Positions 32,141-42,252 of a stretch of DNA of 64,000 nt are shown here, one piece after another (the stretch's first letter is position 1; every line of letters starts with the position of its first letter). A program made the translations under genes and the position numbers. The stretch comes from Actinokineospora globicatena (GTDB taxonomy: Bacteria; Actinomycetota; Actinomycetes; Mycobacteriales; Pseudonocardiaceae): positions 248,001 through 312,000 of the forward strand of contig NZ_JAMTCR010000005.1 of NCBI RefSeq assembly GCF_024171945.1. The letters are read 5' to 3'. The notes below the pieces were generated by a model. It did not search any database and had not been told where the DNA came from. It saw nothing but the letters and a program-made list of their open reading frames with translations.

Positions 32141-35100
32141 GTGGCGGCCTGGAACGAGTTACCCGCGGCGGGCACGGCCGAGTGCGCGGCACTCGTGGCC
32201 GCGGCCGACCGGCTGCGGTGGAGCGCGCCGGAACTGGCGGTCCAGTTCGCCGACCGTTCGTTGCGCTCCGGCGCGGCGGACGCCGCCACGACGACGAGGG
32301 CGCAGGTGCTGCTGGGCACCAGCCTGGTCCGGCTGGGCAGGCACGCCGAGGCGGTCGAGCCCGCGCTCGCCGCGTTGCGCGCGGTCACCGGCGGCGGCTT
32401 GGTCGAACGGGCCGCCGCCGTCCGGGTGGCGCTCGCCGCGTGCGCGCGCGTGCTCGGTGAGCCGTTGGTCGGCAGCGAACTGCTGCGGCCGGTGCTGCGC
32501 GCCTCGGCGGCGGCACCGGCGACCAGGGCGTTGGCGCTGGGCCAGTTCGTCGCCTGCGCCGGGCACGTCGGGCGGCGCGACGACCTGGAGGACGCGCTCG
32601 CCGAGGCCGACCGGTTACTGGCCGCCGACGAGTCGCTGAGCCAGGACGCGCGCAAGCTCGAACGCGCCCTGCTCTGCGTCCGGGCCGCCTCCTACCACCG
32701 TCGCCACGGTGACACCGAGGCCGCGACCGAGGTCGCCCGCGAGGGTCTCGCGCTGCTCAACCGGATCACCGGGGCGGGCGTCGAGGCCGGTCTGGCCAAG
32801 GCCAGGCTCGTCCTGGAGATGGTCTGCGCGTTGCTCGACGACGGCGACATCGACGAGGCGTCCCTGGTGGCCGCGACAGTGCTCGGTGAGCCGGTACGCG
32901 CGACCTCGGCGTTGGCGCTCGGCAGGCTCCGGCTGGCCATGGCGAGCCGGGTGCACCTGCCCTCGGGTCGGGCCGAACTCGGTCACGCCATGTTGCTCGA
33001 CGTGGTCCGCATCGCCGATCGACACCGGCTGGACTCCTTGGTCGCGGACGCGTGGACCTTCCTCGCGCACGCGGAAGAGGAGGCCGGGCACCCGAGCGAG
33101 GCACTGCACGCGCTGCGATCGGCGCGGGCCGCTGAGTACCGGTACCTGCGGGCAGCGTCGACGGCTCGTGGCCTGCTCGTCGCTGAGGTGGGCACGGCGG
33201 TCAACCCGGAGAGCGTGGTCTCGCTGCTGCGCGCGACGGTCCGACCCGCGGTTGCCGTGGAAGGCAAGACCGAGGCGGCGGAAACGAGTTCGGGGGAGCG
33301 GACCGCCCGCAAGGCGACTTCGGCGACCAGGCGTGCGGCTGCGCGTGACGCGCCGGACGCGGCATCACCGGAGACTCCGCGTCGAGGCGCGTCGGTTCGC
33401 GAGTTGGCGTCGCACGGGAAGCAGGCGTCCGACGTGTCGGCACCGGTAGCCGGTGCGGACGCCAGGCAGGCGGAGACCTACGACCGGAGCCGTTCTACTG
33501 ATCCGGCCGCGCGGGAGGGGACTCGGTCGCGGCGTGACGGGGCCAAGCACGGGGCCGGTGAGGGCGCTTCGGCTGGTGGGTCGCGGCGTCGGGCCTCGTT
33601 GCGCGAGTTGGCATCGCAGGGGAGTGCGGCGCCGGGGGAGTCCCGGGCTGGGCAGACCCGGCACAGCGCCGCCGATCGCGACGACGCTGACCAGGCGGAC
33701 GCGGACCCAGTAGGCGCGGATCGGGCAGGCGCTGGTCGGGCGGACGCGGGCCGTTCGGCTGATCCTGGGGCCGCTGCTGATCGTGGAGGTGCGACTGGGC
33801 GCGGTGCGACCAGGCGCGTGGATGTGGCTGGCAGTGGCGGCGCGACTGATAGCGGGATCGCGCCTGGCGGTGGGGACGCTGCTGGGCGTGCGAACGTCGG
33901 TGGCCGAGGAGACACGGCTCGGCGTGCGGGCGCGGCTGGGCGTGACGCGGGTGCGCGGGGTGTGGCCGGTCGTGGTGCGACCGCGCCGGGCTCGGCTCAG
34001 CACAGCGTTGGTCAGCACAGTGCTGGTGGGTCTAACACCGATGGCGGATCTAGTGCCGACAACCGCACTGCAACTGCTGGTCGACGACCTGGTGGGGCTG
34101 CTGAGAGCGGTGCGGCCCAGCACAGCGATGCGCGGGCCAGCGGGGGCGGCCCGGTCGAGCACAGCGTGGCCGAGCAGGTGATGGAGCACGGCGTCGTCCA
34201 GCGCAAGGCTGGTACGTCCGGCGGGGAAGGCATTTCGCCTGCCGTCGGGACAAAGGCTGATGCGGCTGCCTCGGAAGTGGCCGGTCCGCTCAAGGCTGAT
34301 GCGGGCGCGGCGGGGGCTCATCGGGGTGCCGGTGGGGGTTCGCCAACGGTGGCCGACGAGGCGCCGAAGGACGGGCTGTTGCGCGGGGTCTCGGCGCGGC
34401 GGGTCAAGCGGGTGACGACGACGCCGACCCGGCACGAGGCCGCCGCGGTGGAGATGTTCGCCGTGACGCTGGTCCGGGTGTCGCCCAAGGGGGTCGCGGA
34501 GCCGGTCGAGCCGGAGGAACTGCCGCTGCCCGTCGGGGGCGAGGTCACGCTCAACGCCTTGGCGATCCACGTCCGGGACCTGGCCCCGTCCGACGCCGAG
34601 TTGTTGCGGTCGGATCGCGGGGAGTTCGCGGTGCTGCTGCCGTCCACCACGCTCGCCGAGGCGGAGGCGCTGGCGGACGCGATCCGGCAGACCGCGCCGG
34701 ACGCGCAGTGGTTGATCGACGACCAGGGCCAGGAACTCACGATCAGCACCGGTGTCGCGGCGTTGCCCGGCACGGTGGACGGCCCGCACGACGGCATCGA
34801 GGCGCTGCTGCTGGCGGCCCGGAGCGCGTTGACGGTGCCGGAACCGGCCAGCCCGGCGCCCGCCGTGCTGCGCCGCACCGACCGGTTCCGCCGGTCGCCG
34901 ACCACGGCCAAGACCGTCCCGCTCAGTGACAAGCCCGCCCGGCGGCTCTCCGGCGCGGTCCGCCGCGTCGACCCGGCGCGGCACGACTCGGGTCTGATCG
35001 CCCAGCGCGCGGACGACTCGCCGACCATCCCCGACATCTCACTGGCCGACGACAACCCGACGATCCCCGCTCCGACCAGCCACCACACCGCCGCTGACGC

Positions 35101-36859
35101 CACCGGTGAGGCCGAGCAGACCGAGGGGCGGTGGTCCGTCGAGACCGTGCGGACCACCGGCGCCGAGGAACCCACGACCCAGGCCAACACCGGCTCGATG
35201 GGACGACGCGCCGCGCGCCGGGCCAAGGCGGACGAACCCCAAGAGTCCACTGTGGACGAGCAGGCGGGCGTCAAGTCCGTGCTGAGCCGGTTCGGGGTCA
35301 CCGCCGAGGGCGGCGGCCGTCGCCGAGCACCGGACGGCGACGACGACTACTACGACCCCAACGCGCTGGTCGGCACCGACCTGCCCACGCCGCCGCAATC
35401 CTCGGCGCCCCCCGCCAGCGACCCGAAGCGGGCGCACGGGACCGAGCCCAAGCAGGCTTCCCAGCCACCGACCGCCCCGAAGCCCCCTGTCGGCACCGGT
35501 TTGCCCGTGCCGCCGATGTTGCCGCAGTCGCTGGAGCCCGACGCCGACGATCCGCGGTGGGCGCACGCGTCGGTCCCCGGGACCGAGGCGAAGAAGCCAG
35601 AGCAGGCAGCACAGCCATCGGCGGCGACGGAGATCCCCAGCCCCGACCGCGTGGATCTGCCTGTGCCGCCGATGCTGCCCCAGTCGCTGGAGCCTGACGC
35701 CAGTGATCCGCGGTGGGCGCAGGCGTCGGTTCCCGTGGCGGAGTCGAAGAGGTCGGAGCAGGTTGCTCAGTCTTCGACTGCCCCGAAGATCCCTGCTGGC
35801 ACCGGTTTGCCTGTGCCGCCGATGTTGCCGCGGTCGTTGGAGCCTGATGCCAGTGATCCGCGGTGGGCGCATGCCTCCGTCCCCGGGACCGAGCCGAACG
35901 AGCCTGAGCAGGTTCCCCAGCCACCGGCCACCCCGGAGATCCCCGACCCCGGCACGCCGGATGAGATTCCGCCCGCCGCGCCCGAGCCGACGGCGCCCGA
36001 GGTTGATCCGCCGCCGAGCCAGGTGGTGGTGCCACGCAAGGTCGGGCAGGAGAGCGGTGTCCGGGCTGCTGGCCAGGTGACCGTGGAGCCCGCCGCGTCG
36101 GCGAATGAGCGGCGGGCCATCGACTTCGCTGCTCGGCTGCGGGGCTTACCCCGGACCACCGCCGCGGCCACCGAACCGGCCAAGGACGAGGACGACCGGC
36201 CCGCCCCGGACGACGCCGACCAGCCCGAACTCGTCGACCTCGACCCGCCGGACCTGCCTGCCCGGCGTCGGCGGACCCCGAGCGGTCGCCGGGAGCGCAC
36301 CAACCCCAGTGGCCTCGCCGACCTGCTCGCCGAGGCGCTCGTCGCCTTCAAGGCCACCCAGCCCGACCGCCCCGACGGCGACGCCAACGCTCCCTGGACC
36401 GACGACTGGCCCAAGGCCCCCACCATCGGCCAGACCCAACCCACCGCCGACTCCCCACCCGCCGCAGCGCCGCCAGGAGAACCGGGCGGTTCCCCGAACT
36501 CGCCACCAGCCGCCCACCTGGACGAGCCGACCGGCCCGCTGCCCGAGTCCGACCGGACCATCGGCACCCAGGTCCACTACTCCGCCGAGCTCCGCAAACC
36601 CCGCGCGGACCCGGCCAAGTCGCACAACACCAGCGAGCTGCCCCGCTGGTCGCGCCTGTCCACCGAGTCGCACTGGCCCGACCAGTCCGAATGGCCCGCC
36701 CCGTCCGCCGACGGTCCCGCCTGGGCCGCCGACGCCCGAGCAGCCGAACCCGGCGACCGCTCCCGGTCCCGCCGCGCCGACCGCACCTCCCCCCACGACG
36801 ACCCCCACGGCCGCCACCGCTCCTCCGAGTGGGCCCCCGCCGACTTCGAGAGCGGCTGA
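32141..36859 (+). CDS. Very large protein: TPR-like head, degenerate GGDEF domain, disordered repeats
   Basis: 1572 residues from a GTG 15 bases after ettA. Residues 1-365 are helical TPR-like repeats (AVQFADRSLRSGAADAATTT, AEEEAGHPSEALHALRSARA). Residues 370-760 are low-complexity, rich in Ala, Gly, Asp, Arg and Ser. Residues about 767-885 look like a diguanylate cyclase fold: MFAVTLVRVSPKGVAEPVEP, SDRGEFAVLLPSTTLAEAEA and LTISTGVAALPGTVD. The catalytic GGDEF is DRGEF and the upstream metal Asp is absent, so it should be inactive. Residues 1000-1572 are disordered and hold three copies (from 35501, 35657 and 35807) of a 50-residue unit with LPVPPMLP, SLEPDASDPRWA and SVPGTE. It may act as a c-di-GMP-insensitive scaffold; this is inference. 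Confidence 0.7.
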   Translation: MAAWNELPAAGTAECAALVAAADRLRWSAPELAVQFADRSLRSGAADAATTTRAQVLLGTSLVRLGRHAEAVEPALAALRAVTGGGLVERAAAVRVALAACARVLGEPLVGSELLRPVLRASAAAPATRALALGQFVACAGHVGRRDDLEDALAEADRLLAADESLSQDARKLERALLCVRAASYHRRHGDTEAATEVAREGLALLNRITGAGVEAGLAKARLVLEMVCALLDDGDIDEASLVAATVLGEPVRATSALALGRLRLAMASRVHLPSGRAELGHAMLLDVVRIADRHRLDSLVADAWTFLAHAEEEAGHPSEALHALRSARAAEYRYLRAASTARGLLVAEVGTAVNPESVVSLLRATVRPAVAVEGKTEAAETSSGERTARKATSATRRAAARDAPDAASPETPRRGASVRELASHGKQASDVSAPVAGADARQAETYDRSRSTDPAAREGTRSRRDGAKHGAGEGASAGGSRRRASLRELASQGSAAPGESRAGQTRHSAADRDDADQADADPVGADRAGAGRADAGRSADPGAAADRGGATGRGATRRVDVAGSGGATDSGIAPGGGDAAGRANVGGRGDTARRAGAAGRDAGARGVAGRGATAPGSAQHSVGQHSAGGSNTDGGSSADNRTATAGRRPGGAAESGAAQHSDARASGGGPVEHSVAEQVMEHGVVQRKAGTSGGEGISPAVGTKADAAASEVAGPLKADAGAAGAHRGAGGGSPTVADEAPKDGLLRGVSARRVKRVTTTPTRHEAAAVEMFAVTLVRVSPKGVAEPVEPEELPLPVGGEVTLNALAIHVRDLAPSDAELLRSDRGEFAVLLPSTTLAEAEALADAIRQTAPDAQWLIDDQGQELTISTGVAALPGTVDGPHDGIEALLLAARSALTVPEPASPAPAVLRRTDRFRRSPTTAKTVPLSDKPARRLSGAVRRVDPARHDSGLIAQRADDSPTIPDISLADDNPTIPAPTSHHTAADATGEAEQTEGRWSVETVRTTGAEEPTTQANTGSMGRRAARRAKADEPQESTVDEQAGVKSVLSRFGVTAEGGGRRRAPDGDDDYYDPNALVGTDLPTPPQSSAPPASDPKRAHGTEPKQASQPPTAPKPPVGTGLPVPPMLPQSLEPDADDPRWAHASVPGTEAKKPEQAAQPSAATEIPSPDRVDLPVPPMLPQSLEPDASDPRWAQASVPVAESKRSEQVAQSSTAPKIPAGTGLPVPPMLPRSLEPDASDPRWAHASVPGTEPNEPEQVPQPPATPEIPDPGTPDEIPPAAPEPTAPEVDPPPSQVVVPRKVGQESGVRAAGQVTVEPAASANERRAIDFAARLRGLPRTTAAATEPAKDEDDRPAPDDADQPELVDLDPPDLPARRRRTPSGRRERTNPSGLADLLAEALVAFKATQPDRPDGDANAPWTDDWPKAPTIGQTQPTADSPPAAAPPGEPGGSPNSPPAAHLDEPTGPLPESDRTIGTQVHYSAELRKPRADPAKSHNTSELPRWSRLSTESHWPDQSEWPAPSADGPAWAADARAAEPGDRSRSRRADRTSPHDDPHGRHRSSEWAPADFESG

Positions 36860-37189
36860 CCCACCCGAGGACCCCGGTGATCGTTGGCCTCACCGCTACG
36901 GGTGGATCACCGACAGGTCGACATCCCCAGGGATCGGGATGCCTGTCCCACCAGGTGGGCGAACGCGAGGAATCGCCGGAGCTGGTGGTGGCTGGTCCGC
37001 GACATCGGGTCACCAGCAGGTGGACGGGGTGCCACCGGGGTCCGAACAGGGCGTTCCCATCCCGCGAAACGGCATGTCACGCCTGGGCGGCGGTCGGTCC
37101 CGACGTGCGGAAGCGGGGTCGGGCGGCACTAATGTGGGGGATGCATGCGGCACAGCGGCGTGCCGCCAAGCGTGGAGCCAAGGAACACC
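36860..37189. promoter_or_regulatory. Leader region of the glutamate dehydrogenase gene
   Basis: 330 bases without a gene. A CCCACC-A-GGTGGG inverted repeat lies at 36947-36959. A -10-like TAATGT at 37131-37136 would start a transcript near 37143. An ATG at 37145 is in frame with the dehydrogenase but has no ribosome binding site; the ATG at 37190 follows AAGGAA and is preferred. Confidence 0.5.
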
Positions 37190-40100
37190 ATGACCTCGAC
37201 TGGAACACCGCCCCGCACCGATGGAGTCGTCAGCGTTGACGACTCGACGTCGGCGAGGCGGCCGGTCAGCACCAGCCCGGAACAGACAAGAGACGACCTC
37301 ATCGAGCGGGCCGCCGTGCAGGCGCCCGACATCGCCGACCTGATTCGCCTGTACTTCCGCTACATCCCGCCGGAGGAGGTCATCGGGGACGACCCGGTCG
37401 ACCTCGTCGGGGCGGTGCGCTCGCACCTGCAGTTGGGCGAGGCCCGGATCAAGGGCAGGCCCGCGGTGCGGATGCTCAACCCGGCCGCCGCCACCGACGG
37501 TTGGAGCGCTCGCGGCTCCGTCGTGCAGATCGTCACCGACGACATGCCCTACCTGGTGGAGTCGGTCAGCGCCGAGCTGGTCCGCCGCGGCGTGCAGGTG
37601 CAGCGCGTGGTGCACCCGATCGTGGTGGTGCGCCGCGATCTCGCCGGTGGGCTCAAGGAGGTGCTGCCGACCTGCGACGCGGCGGCCCCGCCGACCGACG
37701 CGTTCGCCGAGTCCTGGATGCACATCGAGGTCGACTTCATCACCGACGTCGACCGGGCCCGGGAGATCGAGAACGGCCTGCTCAGCGTCCTCAACGACGT
37801 GCGCGAGGTGGTCGAGGACGCCACCAAGATGGCGAGCACCGCGCTCGCCCTCGCCGAGCAGCTGGAGACCGCGCCGCCGCCGCTGGACGGGGAGGAGGTC
37901 CGCGACGGGGCCGCGCTGCTGCGCTGGCTGGCCGACGGGCACTTCACCTTCCTCGGCTACCGGCAGAACGAGCTGGTCACCGACGACGGTGAGCCCGCCC
38001 TGCGCGCCGTGCTGGCCTCCGGGCTCGGTGTCCTGCGCCAGGACAGCCTCGCCGCGCGCAGCCTCACCGCCGGTCCCGACTCCGTCGCCTACGCGCTGGC
38101 CCCGCGCCTGCTGGTGCTCACCGAGGCCAGTGCCCCGTCGACGGTGCACCGCTCGACCTACCCGTACTACGTGGGCGTGAAGACCTTCGGCGAGCACGGC
38201 GAGGTCACCGGCGAGCACCGCTTCCTCGGCGTGTTCACCGGCAACGCGCTGCACGAGGACGTCCTGGACATCCCGGTGGTGGCCCGCCGGGTGCGCGAGG
38301 TCATCCACCAGGCCGGGTTCCCGCTGGAGTCCTACTCCGGGCAGCGGATGCTCGAGGTCATCCAGAACTGGCCGCGCGCCGAGCTGTTCTCCACCACCGA
38401 GGACGCGCTCTACGCCACGGCCACCGGGGTGCTCGCCCTGGCCGACCGGCGCAGGCTGCGGCTGTTCCTGCGCCGCGACCCGTACAACCGGTTCTTCTCG
38501 TGCTTGATCTTCCTCCCCCGCGACCGCTACACCACGACCTCGCGCATCGCGATGCAGGAGGTGCTGCTCGACGAGTTGGGCGGCACGAACCTGGAGTTCA
38601 GCACCCGCCTCGGTGAGACGCCGCTGGCGCAGGTGTACTTCATCGTCCACACCGATCCCGGCCGCCACGTCGACCCGGACGTGCAGCGCATCCAGGAGCG
38701 GTTGACCGAGGCCGTGCGCGGCTGGGACGACCGGCTGGTCGAGGCCGTGTTCGCCGAGCAGCGCGAGCAGGCCCAGTCCGGTTCGCCGCTGGGCCCGGAG
38801 TCGGCGACCGAGCAGGGTCAGCGCTACGCCAGCGTGTTCCCCGAGGCCTACAAGGAGGACTTCACCGCCGCGGAGGCGCTCGCCGACCTGCACCGGCTGC
38901 GCAGCCTCGCCGACGAGTCCGACCTGCGGATGTCGTTCTACGTGCCGCAGGGCGCGGCGCCGGGGGAGCGCCGGTTCAAGCTGTACCTGATCGGCGAGGG
39001 CATCACCCTCTCGCAGGTGCTGCCGGTGCTGCAGAACATGGGCGTCGAGGTGGTCGACGAGCGCCCGTACGAGCTGCGCCGCGAGGACGGCAGCCGGTGG
39101 TGGATCTACGACTTCGGCCTGCGGATCGAGCCCGCGGTGCTCGAGGGCCGCGACGCCGACGAGCTCGACCGGCTCAAGGTCGACTTCCAGGAGGGCTTCG
39201 CGGCGATCTGGCGCGGTGACGCCGAGCCGGACCGCTTCAACGCGCTGATCCTGCGCGGTGGCCTTACCTGGCGTCAGGCCGTGGTGCTGCGTGCTTACTC
39301 GCGTTACCTGCGCCAGGCGGGCACTCCGTACTCCCAGGAGTACATCGAGGACGCGGTGCTCGCGCACACCGGTATCGCTACCGCGCTGGTCCGGCTGTTT
39401 GAGGTGACCTACGACCCCGCGCTGTCCGAGGACTCCAGGCACGCACAGGCAGGCACCCGGGTCGCCGAGATCTCGGAGATGATCGACGGGGTCACCAGCC
39501 TCGACGAGGACCGGATCCTGCGCAGCCTGCTCACGGTGATCAAGGCGACCCTGCGCACCACCTACTACGTCCGCGACGCCGACGGCGCGCCCCGGTCGTA
39601 CCTGGCGGTGAAGCTGGAGCCGCGCGCGGTGCCGGACCTGCCGGAGCCGAGGCCGCGGTTCGAGATCTTCGTGTACTCGCCCCGGGTCGAGGGCGTGCAC
39701 CTGCGCTTCGGCTCGGTGGCGCGCGGTGGTCTGCGCTGGTCGGACCGCAGGGAGGACTTCCGCACCGAGGTGCTCGGCTTGGTCAAGGCGCAGGCGGTGA
39801 AGAACGCGGTGATCGTGCCGGTCGGCGCGAAGGGCGGGTTCGTGGTCAAGCGCCCACCGGCGGCGACCGGGGACGCGAGCCTGGACCGCGAGGCGAACCT
39901 CACCGAGGGCATCGCCTGCTACCGGATGTTCATCTCCGGCCTGCTCGACCTGACCGACAACCTCGACGCGGGCGAGGTCGTGCCCGCGCGCGACGTGGTG
40001 CGCTACGACGCCGACGACACCTACCTGGTGGTGGCGGCCGACAAGGGCACCGCGACGTTCTCCGACATCGCCAACGAGGTCGCGGTCAGCCGGGGCTTCT

Positions 40101-42163
40101 GGCTCGGCGACGCGTTCGCCAGCGGCGGCTCGGTCGGCTACGACCACAAGGCGATGGGCATCACCGCCAAGGGCGCGTGGGAGGCCGTGAAGCGGCACTT
40201 CCGCGAGCTGGACCTCGACACCCAGACGCAGGCGTTCACCGTCGTCGGGGTCGGCGACATGTCCGGTGACGTCTTCGGCAACGGGATGCTGCTGTCCGAG
40301 CACATCCGCCTGGTGGCCGCCTTCGACCACCGGCACATCTTCTTGGACCCCAACCCGAACCCGGCCGTTGGCTTCAACGAGCGCAAGCGGCTCTTTGAGC
40401 TACCGCGCTCCTCTTGGGACGACTACGAGCGGTCGTTGATCAGCGAGGGCGGCGGTGTCTACCCGCGAACGCTCAAGGCCATCCCGGTCACCCCGGAGGT
40501 GGCGCGGTCGCTGAGCCTGCCGGAGGACACGGGCAAGCTGTCCCCGCAGGAGCTGATGAAGGCCATCCTGCTCGCCGAGGTCGACCTGCTCTGGAACGGC
40601 GGCATCGGCACCTACGTCAAGGCGAGCACGGAGAACCACGCGGACGTCGGCGACAAGGCCAACGACGCGCTCCGGGTCGACGGCGCCGCGCTGCGGGTCA
40701 AGGTCGTCGGCGAGGGCGGCAACCTGGGTCTGACCCAGCGCGGCCGCATCGAGTTCGCGCGCTCCGGCGGCAAGGTCAACACCGACGCGCTGGACAACAG
40801 CGCGGGCGTGGACTGCTCCGACCACGAGGTCAACATCAAGATCCTGCTCGACCACCTGGTCCGCGACGGCGGGCTGGACCGGGCGAGCCGCGACGCGGTG
40901 CTGGCCGAGATGACCGACGAGGTCGGCGACCTGGTGCTCGGCGACAACTACGCGCAGAACGCGGTGCTCGGCGTCAGCCGGGCGCACGCGGGCCCGATGC
41001 TCTCGGTGCACGCCCGGTTGGTCGACCACCTGCAGCAGGACCAGGAGGGCTTCGACCGCCGGTTGGAGGCGCTGCCCTCGCGCGAGCAGTTCCGGGCGCT
41101 GGAGAAGGCGGGCGACGGCCTGACCTCCCCGGAGCTGGCGACGCTGCTGGCGCACGTGAAGCTGGCGCTCAAGGAGGACGTGCTCGCCAGCGACCTGCCC
41201 GACCAGGACGTGTTCTCCCGCAGGCTGCCGGAGTACTTCCCCAGCCAGCTGCGGGAGCGCTTCGGCCCGGCCATCGGGGCGCACCCGCTGCGCAGGCAGG
41301 TGACCACGACGCTGCTGGTCAACGAGGTCGTCGACGGCGCGGGCATCTCCTACGCGTTCCGGCTGGCCGAGGAGATGAGCGCCAGCGCGACCGACGCGGT
41401 GCGCGCGTTCGCGGTGGCCACCAGGGTCTACGACCTGCGGTCGCTGTGGGCGGAGATCCACGCGCTGGACAACGCCGTGTCGACCGAGGTCACCGACGCC
41501 ATGGTGCTGGAGTCGCGGCGGCTGCTCGACCGCGCGTCGCGGTGGCTGCTGTCGAACCGGCCGCAGCCGCTGGCGGTGGGCGCGGAGATCAGCCGCTTCC
41601 ACCGGGTCGTCGGTGAGCTGGCGCCCAAGGTGCACGACCTGCTGCGCGGCCGGGCCCGCGAGGAGGCCGACGCCGACGCCGCGCGGATGGTCGCCGCCGG
41701 GGTGCCGGAGGCGCTGGCCAAGCGGGTGTCCGGGCTGCTCGACGAGTACGGCCTGCTCGACATCACCGAGGTGTCGGAGCTGGCGGAGCGGGACGCCGGG
41801 CTGGAGTCCGAGCGCAGCCCGCTGGAGACCGCGCAGCTGTACTACGCGCTGTCCGACCACCTCAACGTCGACCAGATGTTGACGTCGGTCAGCGCGCTGG
41901 AGCGCGGCAACCGCTGGCACGCCCTGGCCAGGCTCGCCCTGCGCGACGACCTGTACTCGTCGTTGCGCGCGATCACCCTCGACGTGCTGCGCCAGAGCGA
42001 CCCGGGTGAGGCGGCCGAGGACAAGATCGCCATCTGGGAGCGGGCCAACGCCTCGCGGCTGTCGCGGTCGCGGTCGGCGCTGGAGGAGATCCACGCCTCC
42101 GGCAGGCTCGACCTGGCCACCCTGTCGGTGGCCGCGCGCCAGGTGCGCAGCATGGTCCGCTAG
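37190..42163 (+). CDS. gdh: NAD-dependent glutamate dehydrogenase, large GDH180 type
   Basis: 1657 residues, close to the usual 1600-1650 of the family. It oxidatively deaminates glutamate to 2-oxoglutarate with NAD, working as a large oligomer. Residues 1-700 form the regulatory N-terminal half with ACT-like segments (VQIVTDDMPYLVESVSAELV, LYLIGEGITLSQVLPVLQNM). The catalytic part lies around residues 830-1250: RFGSVARGGLRWSDRREDFR, the lysine region VPVGAKGGFVVKR, the GVGDMSGDVFGNGMLLSEH stretch, and ALRVKVVGEGGNLGLTQRGR of the NAD domain. The C-terminal 350 residues are helical. In mycobacteria this enzyme is inhibited by GarA; whether that holds here is not visible. It heads a conserved gene order with the thioesterase and hypothetical genes. 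Confidence 0.94.
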   Translation: MTSTGTPPRTDGVVSVDDSTSARRPVSTSPEQTRDDLIERAAVQAPDIADLIRLYFRYIPPEEVIGDDPVDLVGAVRSHLQLGEARIKGRPAVRMLNPAAATDGWSARGSVVQIVTDDMPYLVESVSAELVRRGVQVQRVVHPIVVVRRDLAGGLKEVLPTCDAAAPPTDAFAESWMHIEVDFITDVDRAREIENGLLSVLNDVREVVEDATKMASTALALAEQLETAPPPLDGEEVRDGAALLRWLADGHFTFLGYRQNELVTDDGEPALRAVLASGLGVLRQDSLAARSLTAGPDSVAYALAPRLLVLTEASAPSTVHRSTYPYYVGVKTFGEHGEVTGEHRFLGVFTGNALHEDVLDIPVVARRVREVIHQAGFPLESYSGQRMLEVIQNWPRAELFSTTEDALYATATGVLALADRRRLRLFLRRDPYNRFFSCLIFLPRDRYTTTSRIAMQEVLLDELGGTNLEFSTRLGETPLAQVYFIVHTDPGRHVDPDVQRIQERLTEAVRGWDDRLVEAVFAEQREQAQSGSPLGPESATEQGQRYASVFPEAYKEDFTAAEALADLHRLRSLADESDLRMSFYVPQGAAPGERRFKLYLIGEGITLSQVLPVLQNMGVEVVDERPYELRREDGSRWWIYDFGLRIEPAVLEGRDADELDRLKVDFQEGFAAIWRGDAEPDRFNALILRGGLTWRQAVVLRAYSRYLRQAGTPYSQEYIEDAVLAHTGIATALVRLFEVTYDPALSEDSRHAQAGTRVAEISEMIDGVTSLDEDRILRSLLTVIKATLRTTYYVRDADGAPRSYLAVKLEPRAVPDLPEPRPRFEIFVYSPRVEGVHLRFGSVARGGLRWSDRREDFRTEVLGLVKAQAVKNAVIVPVGAKGGFVVKRPPAATGDASLDREANLTEGIACYRMFISGLLDLTDNLDAGEVVPARDVVRYDADDTYLVVAADKGTATFSDIANEVAVSRGFWLGDAFASGGSVGYDHKAMGITAKGAWEAVKRHFRELDLDTQTQAFTVVGVGDMSGDVFGNGMLLSEHIRLVAAFDHRHIFLDPNPNPAVGFNERKRLFELPRSSWDDYERSLISEGGGVYPRTLKAIPVTPEVARSLSLPEDTGKLSPQELMKAILLAEVDLLWNGGIGTYVKASTENHADVGDKANDALRVDGAALRVKVVGEGGNLGLTQRGRIEFARSGGKVNTDALDNSAGVDCSDHEVNIKILLDHLVRDGGLDRASRDAVLAEMTDEVGDLVLGDNYAQNAVLGVSRAHAGPMLSVHARLVDHLQQDQEGFDRRLEALPSREQFRALEKAGDGLTSPELATLLAHVKLALKEDVLASDLPDQDVFSRRLPEYFPSQLRERFGPAIGAHPLRRQVTTTLLVNEVVDGAGISYAFRLAEEMSASATDAVRAFAVATRVYDLRSLWAEIHALDNAVSTEVTDAMVLESRRLLDRASRWLLSNRPQPLAVGAEISRFHRVVGELAPKVHDLLRGRAREEADADAARMVAAGVPEALAKRVSGLLDEYGLLDITEVSELAERDAGLESERSPLETAQLYYALSDHLNVDQMLTSVSALERGNRWHALARLALRDDLYSSLRAITLDVLRQSDPGEAAEDKIAIWERANASRLSRSRSALEEIHASGRLDLATLSVAARQVRSMVR

Positions 42164-42252
42164 TCCTGTCTCCCGGTCGCGGGCCGAATCGGTCCGCGAC
42201 CGGGGGCAGATAGGGTTGCCCAGGGGATCGGGCAGCTTTGGAGGGACAGTCG

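Noticed and set aside
33365-34984. 539-codon minus-strand frame opposite the low-complexity part of the 1572-residue protein
   Set aside because: No ribosome binding site or recognisable domain; Arg/Ser/Pro-rich composition is typical of a shadow frame.
37010-40336. 1108-codon minus-strand frame within the glutamate dehydrogenase gene
   Set aside because: The plus strand encodes a well-conserved enzyme; the antisense product is His/Arg/Val-rich low complexity without motifs.
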